A stretch of DNA of 64,000 nucleotides from Tetracentron sinense (GCA_015143295.1 CM026573.1:5940434-6004433); one strand, 5' to 3'. Shown: positions 37,060-49,222, counted from the first letter of the stretch. Notes: generated by a model not told the origin, from the sequence alone. A program made the numbers and translations.

Positions 37060-39270
37060 GTCTTACAGTATAGAGGAAAGAAAGAAACATTTTAGTTAGT
37101 GCTGTTTTCTAGGTGTAGATTAGAAGAAAGTCAAAAACTACTCCAGTCTATTGAATCTTTCAATTAAAAAAAAAATCTCTAGAATACATTTAAAGCACAA
37201 AGGTGGGTGAGTAAATGGCAGACTGGAACTATCAAAGAGGTATGGCCAGTAAATGGCTGTGTATAGTAATTGTTGTTACAAAGATTATTATAATTTAAAA
37301 TATAATTAATTGCAGTATTCATTGAACAGGCTAAGCACGATGGTCAGGCTGAAGGGTTTCCTCATTTGGTTGTGTTTGGGATTGGTTTCTAACCATATAT
37401 TAACGGGTTGACTCCGCTGTTTGTTGTGTCAATCTCAACTCAGTTGTTGCTACCACTAGTGTTTAGATTTGTGATCAACAAGGGTCGGTCAATCTTCTAA
37501 CTAGCCTAGAAGTGGGGTGCGATACATGTCTGTCTTTCAACATATGTATGTATTGTGTATATGATTAATTTGACACTAATCAAATGCAGACTTTCGACAT
37601 ATGTATGTATCTATGTATGTATTGTGTATATGATTAATTTGACATTAATCAAATGCAGACAAACTCGTAGATTTATAATTATATTAATCATTTTATCAAA
37701 TTAACTTATAGGTGTGTTTGGGTTTGATTTTTTTTCTTGATTTAATCGTTAAAAGTGACAATTTTTTATTATTATTTATTTTTAATAATGTTGTTTGGAT
37801 AACAACTTAACAAGTGATATAATTAAATTTATAAAATCACTACCATTTTCAGTGGTATTAGGGCTAAAATAATCAAAGTCAAACGAACCCTAACTGATTA
37901 GTAGGGTAACTTTATACTAAGCAGTAATAACATATTCTTTCAATGATGTTTTTGTTTTACATATAAATAATACTTGTCAAAGTTGGTCTAGGACTATGGA
38001 TTCACAAGTCTTCCTATAATACTTCTTTTTTTTTTGACAATATCTTGCCATATATTAGAATCCTTATAAGTGCAGAGTGCTAGAGAAACTCGGGGCACTA
38101 CAACAATCAGTCTACACTCCCCATACTCTCCAAAAAAAAAAGTCTTAACACTCCCCATTTATAATTGACTAGTTGAAGTGCACTGGAAGGCACGTGTTCT
38201 ATTAAAAATAATATCTATCTATCTCTCTCTCTCTCTCTATATATATATGGCACGTGCTCTGTTAAAAATAATATCTATATATATTACATAATATAATGAA
38301 TTTACGTAATAGGTAATAGATAATTAAATCTTATAACATATAGGTTCTTCTATTATCATGAATAACATGGTCCACCTATTGAAAGGTTTGGATGATGTAC
38401 CATTATAAGTGTGTAATATGCAGAAGATTGAGGTCTTATTGAGATATGTAGATACAAAGGATATTATGGAAAGAAAAAATGTGAGTTTTGGGATAAACTG
38501 GTGTATAATTAGAAATGAAGAATATTATGAGAGAAATATATGGAAGCAAAGGGTAATATTGAGAAGGAAGTGATATCATGACAATTAAAAAAAAAAAATT
38601 AAAGGGTATGAGAAGAAAAATATGAGCTTTAGAATACTAATATATAAGCAAGAGTATTGTAGGGAAGAATACTATTGGTTGACACCAACTTCTCCCTCTC
38701 TTAGCACTGCGTTGAAAAATATGGGTTTTGGGATACAATTAATATATAAGTAGAAATAAATGGTATTATAGGAAAGTAATTATGAAAGAAATTAGTGTCA
38801 TAGAAAAAGAAAAAGATAATTATGGGCTTCAAATACAATTGGTATATAAATAGAACTAAAGGGTATTATGGGATAATAATTTTAAGATACAATTGATATA
38901 AAAGTAAAAACAAAGGGTATTAGGGAGAAGAAAGTATAGAAGAAAATGGTAGTATTAGAAGAGAAATATGGGCTTGGGATACAACTGTTATATGAGTAAA
39001 AATAAAGGGTATTATGGGAAAGAAAAGTAAAGGTATTAGGGATAAGAAAATATAGAAGAAAAGGGTAGTATTGGAAGAGAAATATGAGCTTGAGATATAA
39101 CTTGTATATGAATAAACATAAAGAGTATTATGAGAAAGGAAAGTGTTGGTTGACACTTTCTTCCTCTTTTATCATATGGTAATAGATATCAACTATCTGA
39201 ATAATATTTTTTTAGACATATCTGTTTAATCGAAAAACAATTCTTTCACTAGTTAGGTGGGGTGAGAGAG
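37060..39270. other. intergenic DNA after PANK2
   Basis: No gene recognised. It contains a ~65-bp tandem duplication (about 37,530-37,665, unit with ACATATGTATGTATTGTG), a CT/TA microsatellite (about 38,218-38,250) between two copies of GGCACGTG, and the minisatellite listed separately. A possible MITE with ends GTGTTTGGGTTTGATT and AAACGAACCC lies at about 37,710-37,895. Confidence 0.5.
38430..39150. repeat. degenerate minisatellite
   Basis: A string of diverged units of roughly 60 bp, often paired into longer units. Each is built from ATGGGCTTTGGGATACAA, then TATATAAGTAGAAATAAA, then GGGTATTATGGGA. A second-order repeat is visible as GGTTGACAC at 38,679 and 39,147. The array is AT-rich and non-coding. 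Confidence 0.7.
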
Positions 39271-39279
39271 AGCGGGAGT

Positions 39280-39477
39280 GAGATAGGATCATATCCAATT
39301 GCAATTAAACTCAAGAGAGTTTAATTGCTTATGTGTCATATTTGGATTGGAGGAGAAAAAATAAGCTAGAAATTCAAATTCAAAAGTTTTTTCTCCTCCA
39401 ATCAAAATGTGACACATAGGCAATTGAACTCTCTTTAGTTCAATTGCAATTGGTTGTGAAACTTGTGATCCTATCTC
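39280..39477. repeat. long-armed foldback MITE
   Basis: 198 bp with two ~85-bp inverted arms, from GAGATAGGATCATATCCAAT at the left to GTGATCCTATCTC at the right. The direct repeat GGGAGT (39,274-39,279 and 39,478-39,483) flanks it. The arms pair over almost their whole length with few mismatches, so a transcript would fold into a long hairpin. Confidence 0.8.
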
Positions 39478-39547
39478 GGGAGTGAAGCCCACGACTACTT
39501 GGCAAGTTAAAAGAAAATAAATATATGCACACCCTTAAAAAAAAAAA

Positions 39548-40306
39548 GGGTAATGCTATGAGCACACCACTATTTACTGACTGGATACCATTTATATTAT
39601 TTACTAACTGGACACCATTAAAATATAACAAATTCTACGAGCACACCAAGAGTAAAAAAATACTTATAAAATTTCTACTTATAAACTATTTTAAGGAAAA
39701 TACTTTTTTCCCCGCGCCCCTCAACATCCTCCCACATGTCCCTTTTTAACCCTCACTAATAGTGGTTAAGATTCACTCACCTCTAGAGTCCTTTCATATA
39801 ACCTTGGTTTTTAGAAGAAGACAAAAAATAGGAAATATATTAACCTTAAAAATACTAACCTTAGGTAGATTGAGCTTAACCATAGTTAAAGGGGTTATAT
39901 AAGCTATCACGTGTCAATTTTAACACCCATTAATTGTGGTTAAATTCACTCACCCTTAGGGTTCACCCATATAAGTCGCCACGTGTTAATTTTATTGAAA
40001 GAGTACCTTCGTAGCCCTGTGAACCATGAAACAACTGTTTCTGTAGGATTATCAATATGATAAATAAGCACAAAGCATGTAGAAGGAGACAACATATAGA
40101 AAGAGACAAAAATGAATATAAAAGAAGAAGACATTGAGAAGATTACTTCTACAAAAGGAGAAGACTGTTTTTTAGGAGAGTTTTTAGTAAGATTTTAGGG
40201 ATTTGGGGTGTGGGTGCGCATAAAAATACAAACTATAAAAAAAATATAAGTTATTTTTTTAAATGGTGTCCAGTCAGTAAATAATGGGGTGCTCATAGCA
40301 ACACCC
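39548..40306. mobile_element. TIR element with ~45-bp inverted ends
   Basis: About 759 bp with long inverted termini. The left begins GGGTAATGCTATGAGCAC and includes TTTACTGACTGGATACC. The right ends GGTGCTCATAGCAACACCC and includes GGTGTCCAGTCAGTAAAT. The flanks are A-runs, which could hide a target duplication. It has no transposase. The interior carries the CACRTGTCC...TGGTTAAGATTCAC module also found at 46.5, 49.5 and 54.8 kb. The long ends suggest a Mutator-like origin, with low certainty. Confidence 0.65.
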
Positions 40307-40643
40307 AAAAAAAATTGTCACATATTTTTCAGATGAAATTAAGTATGAATAGGAGCTCCGGTTGAAGAGATCAATATAGCAACCCAAAAAATGTATTTGA
40401 GGGGAGTATTTTGGAAATTACAAAAAAAAAATTAGTTGACAGAAATATCAAATTACCCCAGCCATAAGGAATATATTTAGAGTAATTTGGTTATCTCTTC
40501 AACCAGAGCTCCTGTGCATAGTTAATCTCTTTTATTATTAAAAATTGTCCTTGTTAATATATTGTAACCCCAATGTTACAAATGATTCATAGCAAATTAA
40601 CATATCTGGAAAAAAATGTCATATTTTGTTTCCTAACATGTCC

Positions 40644-40796
40644 AACACACACACACATATATATATATATATATGTATATGTGTATGTATGTATATTTTT
40701 ATGTGATAAGGTGGAAGGAAACACATAGGGGGGGGGGGGGGGGGGTAATTCAAACGCACACAGGGGGGGGGGGTAATTCAAACGCACACAGCTCAA
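40644..40796. repeat. CA/TA microsatellite and duplicated poly-G tract
   Basis: A (CA)n-(TA)n microsatellite is followed by a run of 18 G (40,728-40,745), the segment TAATTCAAACGCACACA, a run of 11 G (40,763-40,773) and the same segment again. The pure G runs can form G-quadruplexes and are unstable in copying and sequencing. Confidence 0.85.
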
Positions 40797-41000
40797 TAAG
40801 CTTCACCCATGCCTCACCTCAAAACGGGTGCAAACTGGTTGAGAGAGTACACACGACTCTGCCACCTGTGTGGGACTATGTCAAATATACTTATTGATCA
40901 TTTGTAACTTTGCAAAGAACATTTTTAGCATGACATTTTGGAAATAACTCCAATTAAGGGGTTTCTTATGTGTTCTTTCATAAATGCTTTAGACAGGTGG

Positions 41001-44000
41001 TTATGTAGCGCACTCTCCTGAATTCTTAAAAAAGGCCTCTACAGATTTTTTTTTTTTTTTTTTTTTGAATTCATGCATATCATTCAAACAAAGCCATACA
41101 AGACAGACTCTAGGGCTGGACATTGCTAGCAACATCACCAAGACTATGAAGTCTAACATCCTGAAGAGAAGGGGAAACAACCTCGAGCCCTCTCCGGACT
41201 GAGAAAGGGAGAAGGTAGCTAGCCACTGCGCAAGCCCGTTCGAAGAGTGAGGGGCAAAAGAGAATGTCACCTTATCAAAACCATTGAAAGCCTTTAAATC
41301 CTCCATAAGTATCAGCACTTCTAACGGAAAGGATCCCCCGAGTGAGTTCAGAGCGAGGATAAGGTTTAGGGAATCTGATTCAACGATAATATTTTTCCAA
41401 TGACGTTCATGAGCCAAGAAGATTCCAAGACAAATAGCATTTGCTTCAGCCATAAGAGGGGAGCCACAATTAGATATTTGCACTCGAAAGTCCACCATCT
41501 GCCCGTCTGTCACGCTCCAAAATCCCCCTTAGGAGAATTGAGAACTTTGACACGTGACTTACTGGACTTAATCCATTTAATAAGCTTTAAAGGCATACAA
41601 AATTCTGAACTTAAAAATTTCTTCAATAGAATAATATTTAATACCTCAACTGAACATCAATTAAATCTAATTAAACTGAACCTACATAAGAATCATCCTC
41701 GTGATTCTCAACTTTTTAATTAAACATATCAAATCTAAATATCTCAATTTAAAACTAAAACATAATAAACTAATTACAATCTCTCTGGAATTTAAATAAT
41801 TTCTAATAAACTAAAATCAAAATCCCATTCCTCTTCGGGATGATCACCTGTAAGATCTTCCTTACGTACTCTTCTTCAACTTAGGGCTCCTGCGTACAAC
41901 TATTAAATCTCGAATTTACGAACAACAAAAGTCATCGGCTAAGTAACAAGTTACTTCGCATATATAACAATCCACAGTAAACAATATCATAACTATAACA
42001 TGTATACAAGTAACAGTTCAATTACAATTCTCATACATAAATCAGAATGTAGAACATATTTTCTTTTCAATTCTTTCATGTGTTCACTTGTACTTATCTT
42101 CTTTATCTTATTAATTACTTGACTTTTCTTTCTTGTTATACTTTTCTTGACTTGTCTTTCTTGCCTTAATTTTCTGACTTATCTTTTCTTTTTTCATGAA
42201 TAAATCAAACAGCATGCACAATGCGATAACTTAAAATAACTCTACCCCATATATTGGGTAGAGATTAACATATATCCTACTTTCCAAGGTACCACATGGT
42301 TTACACATTATCTGGTGCATACGGCTTATCTACACATTATCCGGTGTATATGGCTTGTCTACACATTATCCGGTGTATACAGCTTGTCTTGCCTTGATCT
42401 TAGGCTTGTGGGTACTCGGTCAGTGCAAAACTCAATCATGCATTCATCGCTTTCGTGTGTACTTGTATAATACTTGTAATCTTGCTTTTTATCATGCTTT
42501 TACATATTTATTATCTTGAGTGAATGCTCGGTAATATATTATTGGTTAAATTATACCTAAAACTATTAGTCAAGGGCCATAGGACATCTCATTATAGTGT
42601 CTCATTCCACTATGTTAATCAGGCTTAGGCAAGCTTGACTCTCATCAAAGGTTCATTTACCTAACAATATATCATGTATAAAAACATAAAATAAACATAC
42701 AGTAACATTCATGTTCTCAATAATTTAATAGACTTTAACCACAGTTTACTTTTCTACATGCATAATTCACAATTTAATTTAAATATCAATAAATCCCTTT
42801 TTAATCGAGATCAATATCATAATTACACTATATAATTTATCAATCATAATTCTCATAAATTATATCTACAAAACACACTAACATGTAACCCTAATTTCAC
42901 AAATAATTTATATCCATCATTCAATTATTTTATACATTACATTCAACTCCAAAATCGCATCACTTCCTCCATTCTCAATCCATACATACATCACAATTTT
43001 CATTCACTTTCCCCTTGTTGATATACATTATAAAAATCATAAATAAAATATCTCAAAAAATCATGAACATATTTAATAAGGGATATACATAATATAATAT
43101 GCTTTGATCTTGTTTTCTTACTTTAAATCCAAAATATTTATTCTTATTTATATTAATAATCATCATATTGTTAGAAAGAAATTCATATTTATATTATTTA
43201 TAAAAAAATTGCATGAGGGATGATCAAAATCTCTTTATTTTACTATCAATCATGTTCTTTACATTGATCTTATCATTACATTCATATTTTAGATTAATAG
43301 TTATAAAATTGAGAACTAGGAAAAATTATTTATCTTACTTGATCGTTTCCCTACGATCTTATGCTTGTGAATGGGGCTCGATCTCGATCTTCAAGTCTCT
43401 CTCCTTCTTCTTTAGTTGAATCCTTGAAATCCTTAGGTTTTTTCTTCTTTGGATCTCTCAAAATACTCTATTCTTTCTATTTTTGATGTTTATGAGGCTC
43501 TAGAAAACCTAATTCACGAGTTAATGAGATATACCATAGGGGAGGTACAAAATCAAAAATCATGATGTTTCGGACAATTCCCGTGTTGGGCGATCGATCG
43601 CCCATTTGGGCAATCGATCCCCCCCTAAATTTTTTTTTTATACTCGGAACAGCCTTCGGTATTTTGTCCATAACTTTTGACCCGGTTATCGGAATTGGAC
43701 GATTCAACTTGCGTTGGACTCGTCATGCAAAGGGAAACAATTTCATGTTTAATAGATAAATCCCAATTTTAAGTTTTTAATTACATAAATGAGCTCTAAA
43801 ACTGACTGGTTTGAAATGAATTTCAGCAGCCCAGATTTTCAACAGACCCGATTTTGGAAATTCAACATTTAACTTATCTTTGACTAAAAATCTGGAAAAA
43901 CGATAAACATGAACTTAGAAGAGGGTTTTCATACATTTCTAATGGTTAAAAAATCATTTGATTCCGATTAACGGTGACAAAACTAGAGCTTCTTGAAGTT

Positions 44001-45290
44001 GAGGGTATGTTAAGACATCCATTTTTATTCATCTTTTAGGAACGCATGCATTTAAAATTGGGCACATATTTTAAGAAATTCATATAAATGGCACGGATGT
44101 CAAGAAACTAAATTTTGGGTCTCTACACCGTCACTATCATGATCCACTACAGCTGCACCCTCTAAAGAGCCTTGATGAGAAAAGGCCCCATTACAATTAA
44201 TTTTCAAGAATCCAACCATCGGAGGCTCCCAAATGGAAGGGGCTGCAATCTGCGGTTTAGGATTAACAATTGGTCAAATCGACCAGACTTCGATAGCGAA
44301 TGCAAATGCCTGAGATAAAACATCAACACGATCAAAAGAAGACTGTGAGAATAATTTTTCATTACGCGATTTCCACAGATGCCAAAGAATGGAGGCAAAG
44401 TGAAGTAATAGAACATCAGGCTTAGGATGGAGACGGAGTTGATGAACAATGTAGATCTCCCACTCGACAAAGGAATTAGAATCATCTGAGTGATTTTGCA
44501 GGGCCAGAGAGGAGCTGAACCATAAGGCTCAGGCAAAAGTACATTGAATCAGGCAATGTTCCATCGTTTCATAAGCGAATCCACACCAGGGGCAAGAAAC
44601 ACCGTTTGCTATAATTCGACGACACAAATTGGCACCCACCGCCAATGCATTAGAATCCCCTCCAAATAAAGAACTGAATTTTCCAAGTGATCTTCACCTG
44701 CCAAATAGTTTTCCAAAGAGATAGATTCTGAGGAATGACAGAGGCCCCAAGGGCAACAATAGGAATTGGGCCATTGTGCATGGCCACATGATACACTGAT
44801 TTAACTGAGAACCATCCTTTAGGATCAAAATGCCATACCCAACGATCAACCACTCCTCTAGAACTAGGATGGATGGATAAAATAGTTGTACGCTCCCCGG
44901 CAGTAAAAAGACAATGGAGTGCATATAAATTCCAACATTTCGATATGGGATCAATTAAATCTACAACATAAAGGAGCATCTGGCGGGTGACCAGAGAAAG
45001 TTTTATACCTAGGGAGGGAGGGGATCGGATCCAAGGGAATCCCAAATGAGAATGTGATTGCCAGTTCCCACTTGCCACCGAAGACCGTTGAGCAACAATT
45101 TTCGCCCTTCTAAAATACTTTTATAGCCCAAGGAGGGCCGGTGGCCCAAAGAAGCTTCAAGGAATTCACAATGAGAGAAGTACATAGCTTTAAGTAATCT
45201 GGCCCATGATGAGTTAGGAGATGAGATGAAGCGCCAACACTGCTTAGCCAACAATGTATTGTTAAAATGCGAGAACATACAATTAGATAC
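41001..45290 (-). mobile_element. 5'-truncated LINE (L1-type), split by a solo LTR
   Basis: The minus strand carries the 3' part of a plant L1-type LINE. The right piece (44,130-45,290) holds the end of the reverse transcriptase region (SHFNNTLLAKQCWRF; LWKTIWQVKITWKIQFFIW) and a zinc-binding zf-RVT motif (CPWCG...HC near 44,590). The reading frame shifts between its blocks. The left piece (41,067-41,503) is the C-terminal RNase H (SPLMAEANAICLG, VESDSLNLI), ending just before a poly-T tract (41,046-41,066), the LINE's poly-A tail. A solo LTR at 41,508-44,127 interrupts the RNase H. No 5' target duplication was found. Confidence 0.82.
41508..44127 (-). repeat. solo LTR, Ty3/gypsy, inside the LINE
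   Basis: 2,620 bp with TG...CA ends and perfect 5-bp direct repeats CCGTC (41,503-41,507 and 44,128-44,132). Read on the minus strand it starts TGTAGAGACCC and ends GGAGCGTGACA. This matches the ends of the LTR at 57,723-59,903 (TGTAGAGCCCC ... GGGTCGTGACA). A shared inner block, AACGCAAGTTGAATCGTC, also occurs in both. It contains a three-copy ~30-bp repeat (about 42,296-42,390, ACACATTATCCGGTGTAT). No internal coding part remains, as expected after LTR-LTR recombination. Confidence 0.88.
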
Positions 45291-45299
45291 TGGCTCCTA

Positions 45300-45925
45300 A
45301 GTTTTACTCATTTTTAAAATTTTAGGACTGCAAAGAACCAATAGCAAGTTAACACATCACAAGCTTTCTACCATCTAACTATGCAGAAGCTAATTTCAGA
45401 GGGGGATCAGCTCCCAACCACCACAACAAGGCTCCAGAGCTAGAGCAACACCCCTTAACACCTACTAGGGATTGTAACAAGCCGGGTTAATCGGGTAACC
45501 TGCCCCGCCTCTATTAGGACAGGTTTGAGGAGCTCTTAAACGGGGTAGGGGCAGATTTGAGAATGAAATGTCAGCCCAAGTCAGGTTTGGGCCGGGGATG
45601 AGTTTAAGCCACCCTGCCCCGTTTATATTATGAAATCATTGTTTTACCCTTAATTTAATCCTAAAATTACCTCAATATATTACTTATAATATGAAATATA
45701 GTCCTGACCTGTCTAGTGCTTAATAAGATGAGGCGGGATGAAGACAAATTTAAGAAGTGTTTTGAAAAATCGGAACCAACCCGTCCCACTCCGGGTTTGA
45801 GACGGGAATGAGGTAGGACTTAGGAGTTTTCCATTAAGGGTGGGGTTGCTAATCCATGCTTAGAATGACAGCTTTCATTCAATTTATTTATCTACTCATG
45901 GGAAGCGCAAGGCAGAAATATTTTT
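45300..45925. other. intergenic DNA with a GC-rich dispersed repeat
   Basis: No gene recognised. The stretch about 45,460-45,850 begins TAGGGATTGTAACAAGCCGG and holds several GGGGC/GCCCC-type motifs typical of short dispersed plant elements, but I could not define its ends. Confidence 0.4.
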
Positions 45926-45929
45926 TTTT

Positions 45930-46070
45930 CCTGGCATTTCACAAATCAGGCGCTAAAAAGGGGAGAAGTCATTTCATTTTCCCCCCATAATTTTGATTCC
46001 TCCCACTTCATATCTCTCCCCCTTTTCAGGGTCTCATGTCCACTGATTTGTAGAGGCAGGAAATTTTTTC
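45930..46070. repeat. foldback MITE, GGGGAGAAGTCATTT family
   Basis: The arms CTGGCATTTCACAAATCAG and CTGATTTGTAGAGGCAGG are inverted. The interior AAAAGGGGAGAAGTCATTTC through CATATCTCTCCCCC is shared with the foldback at 48,922-49,222 and with the DNA flanking the Tat-type element at 1,985-2,002 and 12,989-13,045. Confidence 0.55.
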
Positions 46071-46088
46071 CTGGCATCCCTAGGCAAT

Positions 46089-46247
46089 CCTGAGCCGTAA
46101 CCCAAAGGGCTACAGCAGTATGCTATTGGTTCTCAATTAAAAAAAAAAAAAAATCAAAAGTAATAAAAATTTTCACGTAGCCCTTAACCTTTGAATTTTT
46201 CAATGGACCAATAGAACGCCTGCTGTAGCCCTTTGGGCTACATCAGG
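46089..46247. repeat. foldback MITE, CCCAAAGGGCTACAGCAG family
   Basis: About 159 bp. The left arm CCCAAAGGGCTACAGCAG...CTATTGGT pairs with the right arm ACCAATAG...CTGCTGTAGCCCTTTGGG, with few mismatches over some 40 bp. The loop between them is A-rich. No target duplication seen. Confidence 0.65.
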
Positions 46248-46947
46248 GACTGTTTTTAATCCATGCAATCAGCCTGAGAAAGAACAGTCAAAAAAGGGTG
46301 AGATTCTGGTCATGGGAAACACTGACGTCAGAAGGTCAGATGTTCATTTGCTACAGTTTGCATGGACTTGTCAACTTCGGCTCGTCCGGCCAAGCTTGTC
46401 GTCGTGGGTCGGGTGGGACCGGTCTGTCCTCGGTCAGCAGTGGGATTGTCGTACACCCTGGCCCAGACCCCCCCTCCAACTCCGAAATGGGATTTGGTGT
46501 ACCCTCTCTAACTGGCCGACACGTGTCTTTTTCATACCTTTTAACTGTGGTTAAGATTTTCTAACCATTAAGGTTCAATCATTTAATTTGGTTTTTAGAG
46601 AAACATATTAAAAGAAATTTAACTACAAGAATTAAATTTTTTTAACTAAGGTTAAAAGGGTAGTTAAAGGGCTTTGTGAGTAAGGTCATACGGTTTTGGT
46701 CCGGCAGTTGTCTCACACCAAATCCTTTTTCATTCGAATTCCGATTCCACGAAATTCAATTCCCACCCCAACACTCTTTCTTTGTCCCCTTGTTCATCTC
46801 CACTTCCTAGAAATCAAAACCAGATTTCTTTTTACTGTTGGATGTCATTTTAGTAAATTAACTACACATTTTCACCACTTTTTTGCTCCCTCTCTATATA
46901 TATAGAGCTTCTCTACGACTCTTCTTCCCATCTTCCAAACCTCTCCA

Positions 46948-47061
46948 ATGCAGCAACTTCTTCTCTTTCACCTCCTCATTTTCCAAACCCTAGCTCCCTT
47001 CACCTTCTCTTCTTTTGTTTCAGAGCTTCTTCCACCATTACATCTCCTTATCCAACCATGA
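46948..47061 (+). CDS. possible short secreted peptide or gene remnant
   Basis: A 37-residue frame (MQQLLLFHLLIFQTLAPFTF...) that is hydrophobic throughout its first 25 residues, like a signal peptide. It lies about 50 bp downstream of a TATA-like CTATATATATAG (46,894-46,905), with a pyrimidine-rich leader, as a plant gene start would. No family is recognised and nothing after the stop extends it. It may be the remains of a gene whose other exons are lost, or chance. Confidence 0.2.
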   Translation: MQQLLLFHLLIFQTLAPFTFSSFVSELLPPLHLLIQP

Positions 47062-48920
47062 CAAGCCCAAGCAGTACTAAGCACTCACATGCCCAAATAT
47101 AGGCGCTATCCTACCTGAGCTTTTAGGGAGTCATGACATAAATTTTGCATGCAGGTATATGCATGCAGGGATGCATGCATGTCATGGTCACGTTAGGTTA
47201 CAACCGAGTCTCGCTTGTTGTTCTTGACCTTGTAAGGCCTTCTCTCATCAACTTGAAACCCGTTAACCAGATGATTACGGTGAGTGCAGTTTCGGCCATT
47301 GTCAAGGATCTATCTGTAATGGTTTGCCCTATTTTAGTGTAATTTCCCTCTTAGTTTCTGTCTATCCCTCCTGAGCAATTGATATATGTATTCTTTGTGC
47401 CTTTCTTGTGGACGTTACCTTTTTCCTTTTATAACTTTTGTCTTGGGTTATACCTCGTGGTTCTCATGGTTGGGTTAACACGGTCTGCTTACTGAATGCA
47501 TTATTATTCTCTTTACATTGTGTGTACAGTTAATGTGTAAGAGAGACGCAAACTCTTTGGTAACGTTGAGAGCAAGTGTACGTGAGGCGTCTTTTCAATT
47601 TCTCGTGCTAAGTCAACTCTTATAATGAATGGATTGAATCCAATAAGACTTTTATTATTATTTTTTAACCCAAGAAAATTACACCATTACGTAAAGATAT
47701 TTTTGTCATTTAAACAAACCATTGCCGGCTTTTGTAAAGACTTTAATATCCTCCGTAAAGGATTCTTTCTTTGGATTATTTAAGAAAAATGTCTGCTTGG
47801 AATGAACTACTGTATCTAAGTGAAGAAAAAATAAATAAAAACTGTTCAATAGCTTAGAAGCAATGTGTGCCCTTATCGTGAGGGTATAGCTGAGACCAGA
47901 AGGTGTGGCCATCTCATGAGGGTAACTGAGATCGAGATCGAGTCCCCGTGAGGATGTTGCAAACAAGAGTTCACTCTATAACTAATGAAAAAATAGAAAT
48001 TAATCTAAAAGTTTCTTTTTGATCATTAAAATGAAATATTCATTTTTGAGGGTATTATTGTCACTTTAAAATCCACTTTCTATTTTTTAATGACCAAAAG
48101 ACCCTCAGTTTTTTTTTTTGGGAGAGGGTATCATTTACCTGTATGTTATTACAGGGTTAGTGATTAGCATCGGGGATTGGAGTTCTTGCTATTCATCATC
48201 CTAAGAAAATGGATCTTGAGACCTCTCTATTGAGAGAGGCCACACCCAGCACTGGTGCAAGAGGCGGGGTGTAAAGACCCACAGATCTTGGATTGTCTAA
48301 AAGTAATCCTTGATTTTGATATTTCCTATGTAGTTATAGGTTGGGTACCCCTGCCTTCAAGCCAAGCTGGTTGGGCTCGGCTGTGCCATCAAGCCAAGCT
48401 CTTATTTGAGCTCAAATGTTTAAACAATCGGCTCATATTAGGGTTCGGTTTGGCTTGAGCTCGACTCAAAATATTACATATATATATTATTTTTGATGAT
48501 AATATTATTATTAATATATAATAATACCTTTTAATTTATAGTAAATAACTTTTGAAAACAATAATAACAAAAACATTGAAAAGTTAAGAGCAAAAATCAT
48601 AACCATAACTCTATACTTTATCAGGAATACTATACTTAAATCAAAAATGGGATATGATTAAATTAATTATGTGCGTGTTCTTGTATGATAATTTAATAAT
48701 AAATAATTTGATTAAAATTATATAAAAAATTAACTAAAATTTGAATCAAACTTGAGCCAACTCGAGCTTAGTTTATCTTAAATCAAGTTCGATTTTGAGC
48801 AAGCTTTTCAAGCCAAGCTCAAGCTGAGTTGAGCTGGAGCATGTTCAGACCAAACTTGGCTTGAATACATGTCTATTCACGACCATAACTAGTCTGTACC
48901 TCATTAGCGTGAAAAGGTGA
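47062..48920. other. intergenic DNA, no gene recognised
   Basis: No supported gene. A 65-codon frame at 47,145-47,342 starts in a TGCATGCA repeat and has no recognisable similarity. The stretch about 48,340-48,870 is rich in GAGCTC/AAGCCAAGC motifs and resembles the dispersed repeats at 52,975-53,120 and 55,640-56,140. Confidence 0.45.
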
Positions 48921-48921
48921 T

Positions 48922-49222
48922 CAATTTCTAGAAGGTTTTGGATTGTCTCCGGCCAAGCTAGAAATTAGTCTCGGGTTCCATACATTGTGCGACAGTTGGC
49001 AAAAAAGGGGAGAATTCATTCTATTTTCTCCACATGATTTTGACTTCTCCTCATTTGATATCTCTCCTCCTTATTCTCATACACTAATCGCCACATGTCT
49101 TAATATGTGTCGAAATCATGGGCCCATGATTTTGACTTCTCGACCACTTGTCACCTATTTTATGGAACCTGAGACAAGCCCTTTTGGCTTCGCCAAGACA
49201 ATCCGAGGCCTTTCTAGATACG
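48922..49222. repeat. foldback MITE related to the 45.93-kb copy
   Basis: Long inverted arms (TTTCTAGAAGG...GGATTGTCTCC at the left, AGACAATCCGAGGCC...TTTCTAG at the right), with inner CTCGGGTTCCATA paired to TATGGAACCTGAG. The interior contains GGGGAGAATTCATTCTATTT, shared with the 45,930-46,070 element, and the palindrome AATCATGGGCCCATGATT. Confidence 0.6.

Noticed and set aside
39280-39477. microRNA precursor
   Set aside because: Arms of 85 bp with near-perfect pairing and flanking direct repeats fit a MITE better than a MIR gene.
42296-42390. Short regularly spaced repeats, CRISPR-like at first glance
   Set aside because: Three adjacent ~30-bp units without unique spacers, in a plant LTR. 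CRISPR arrays do not occur in plant nuclear DNA.
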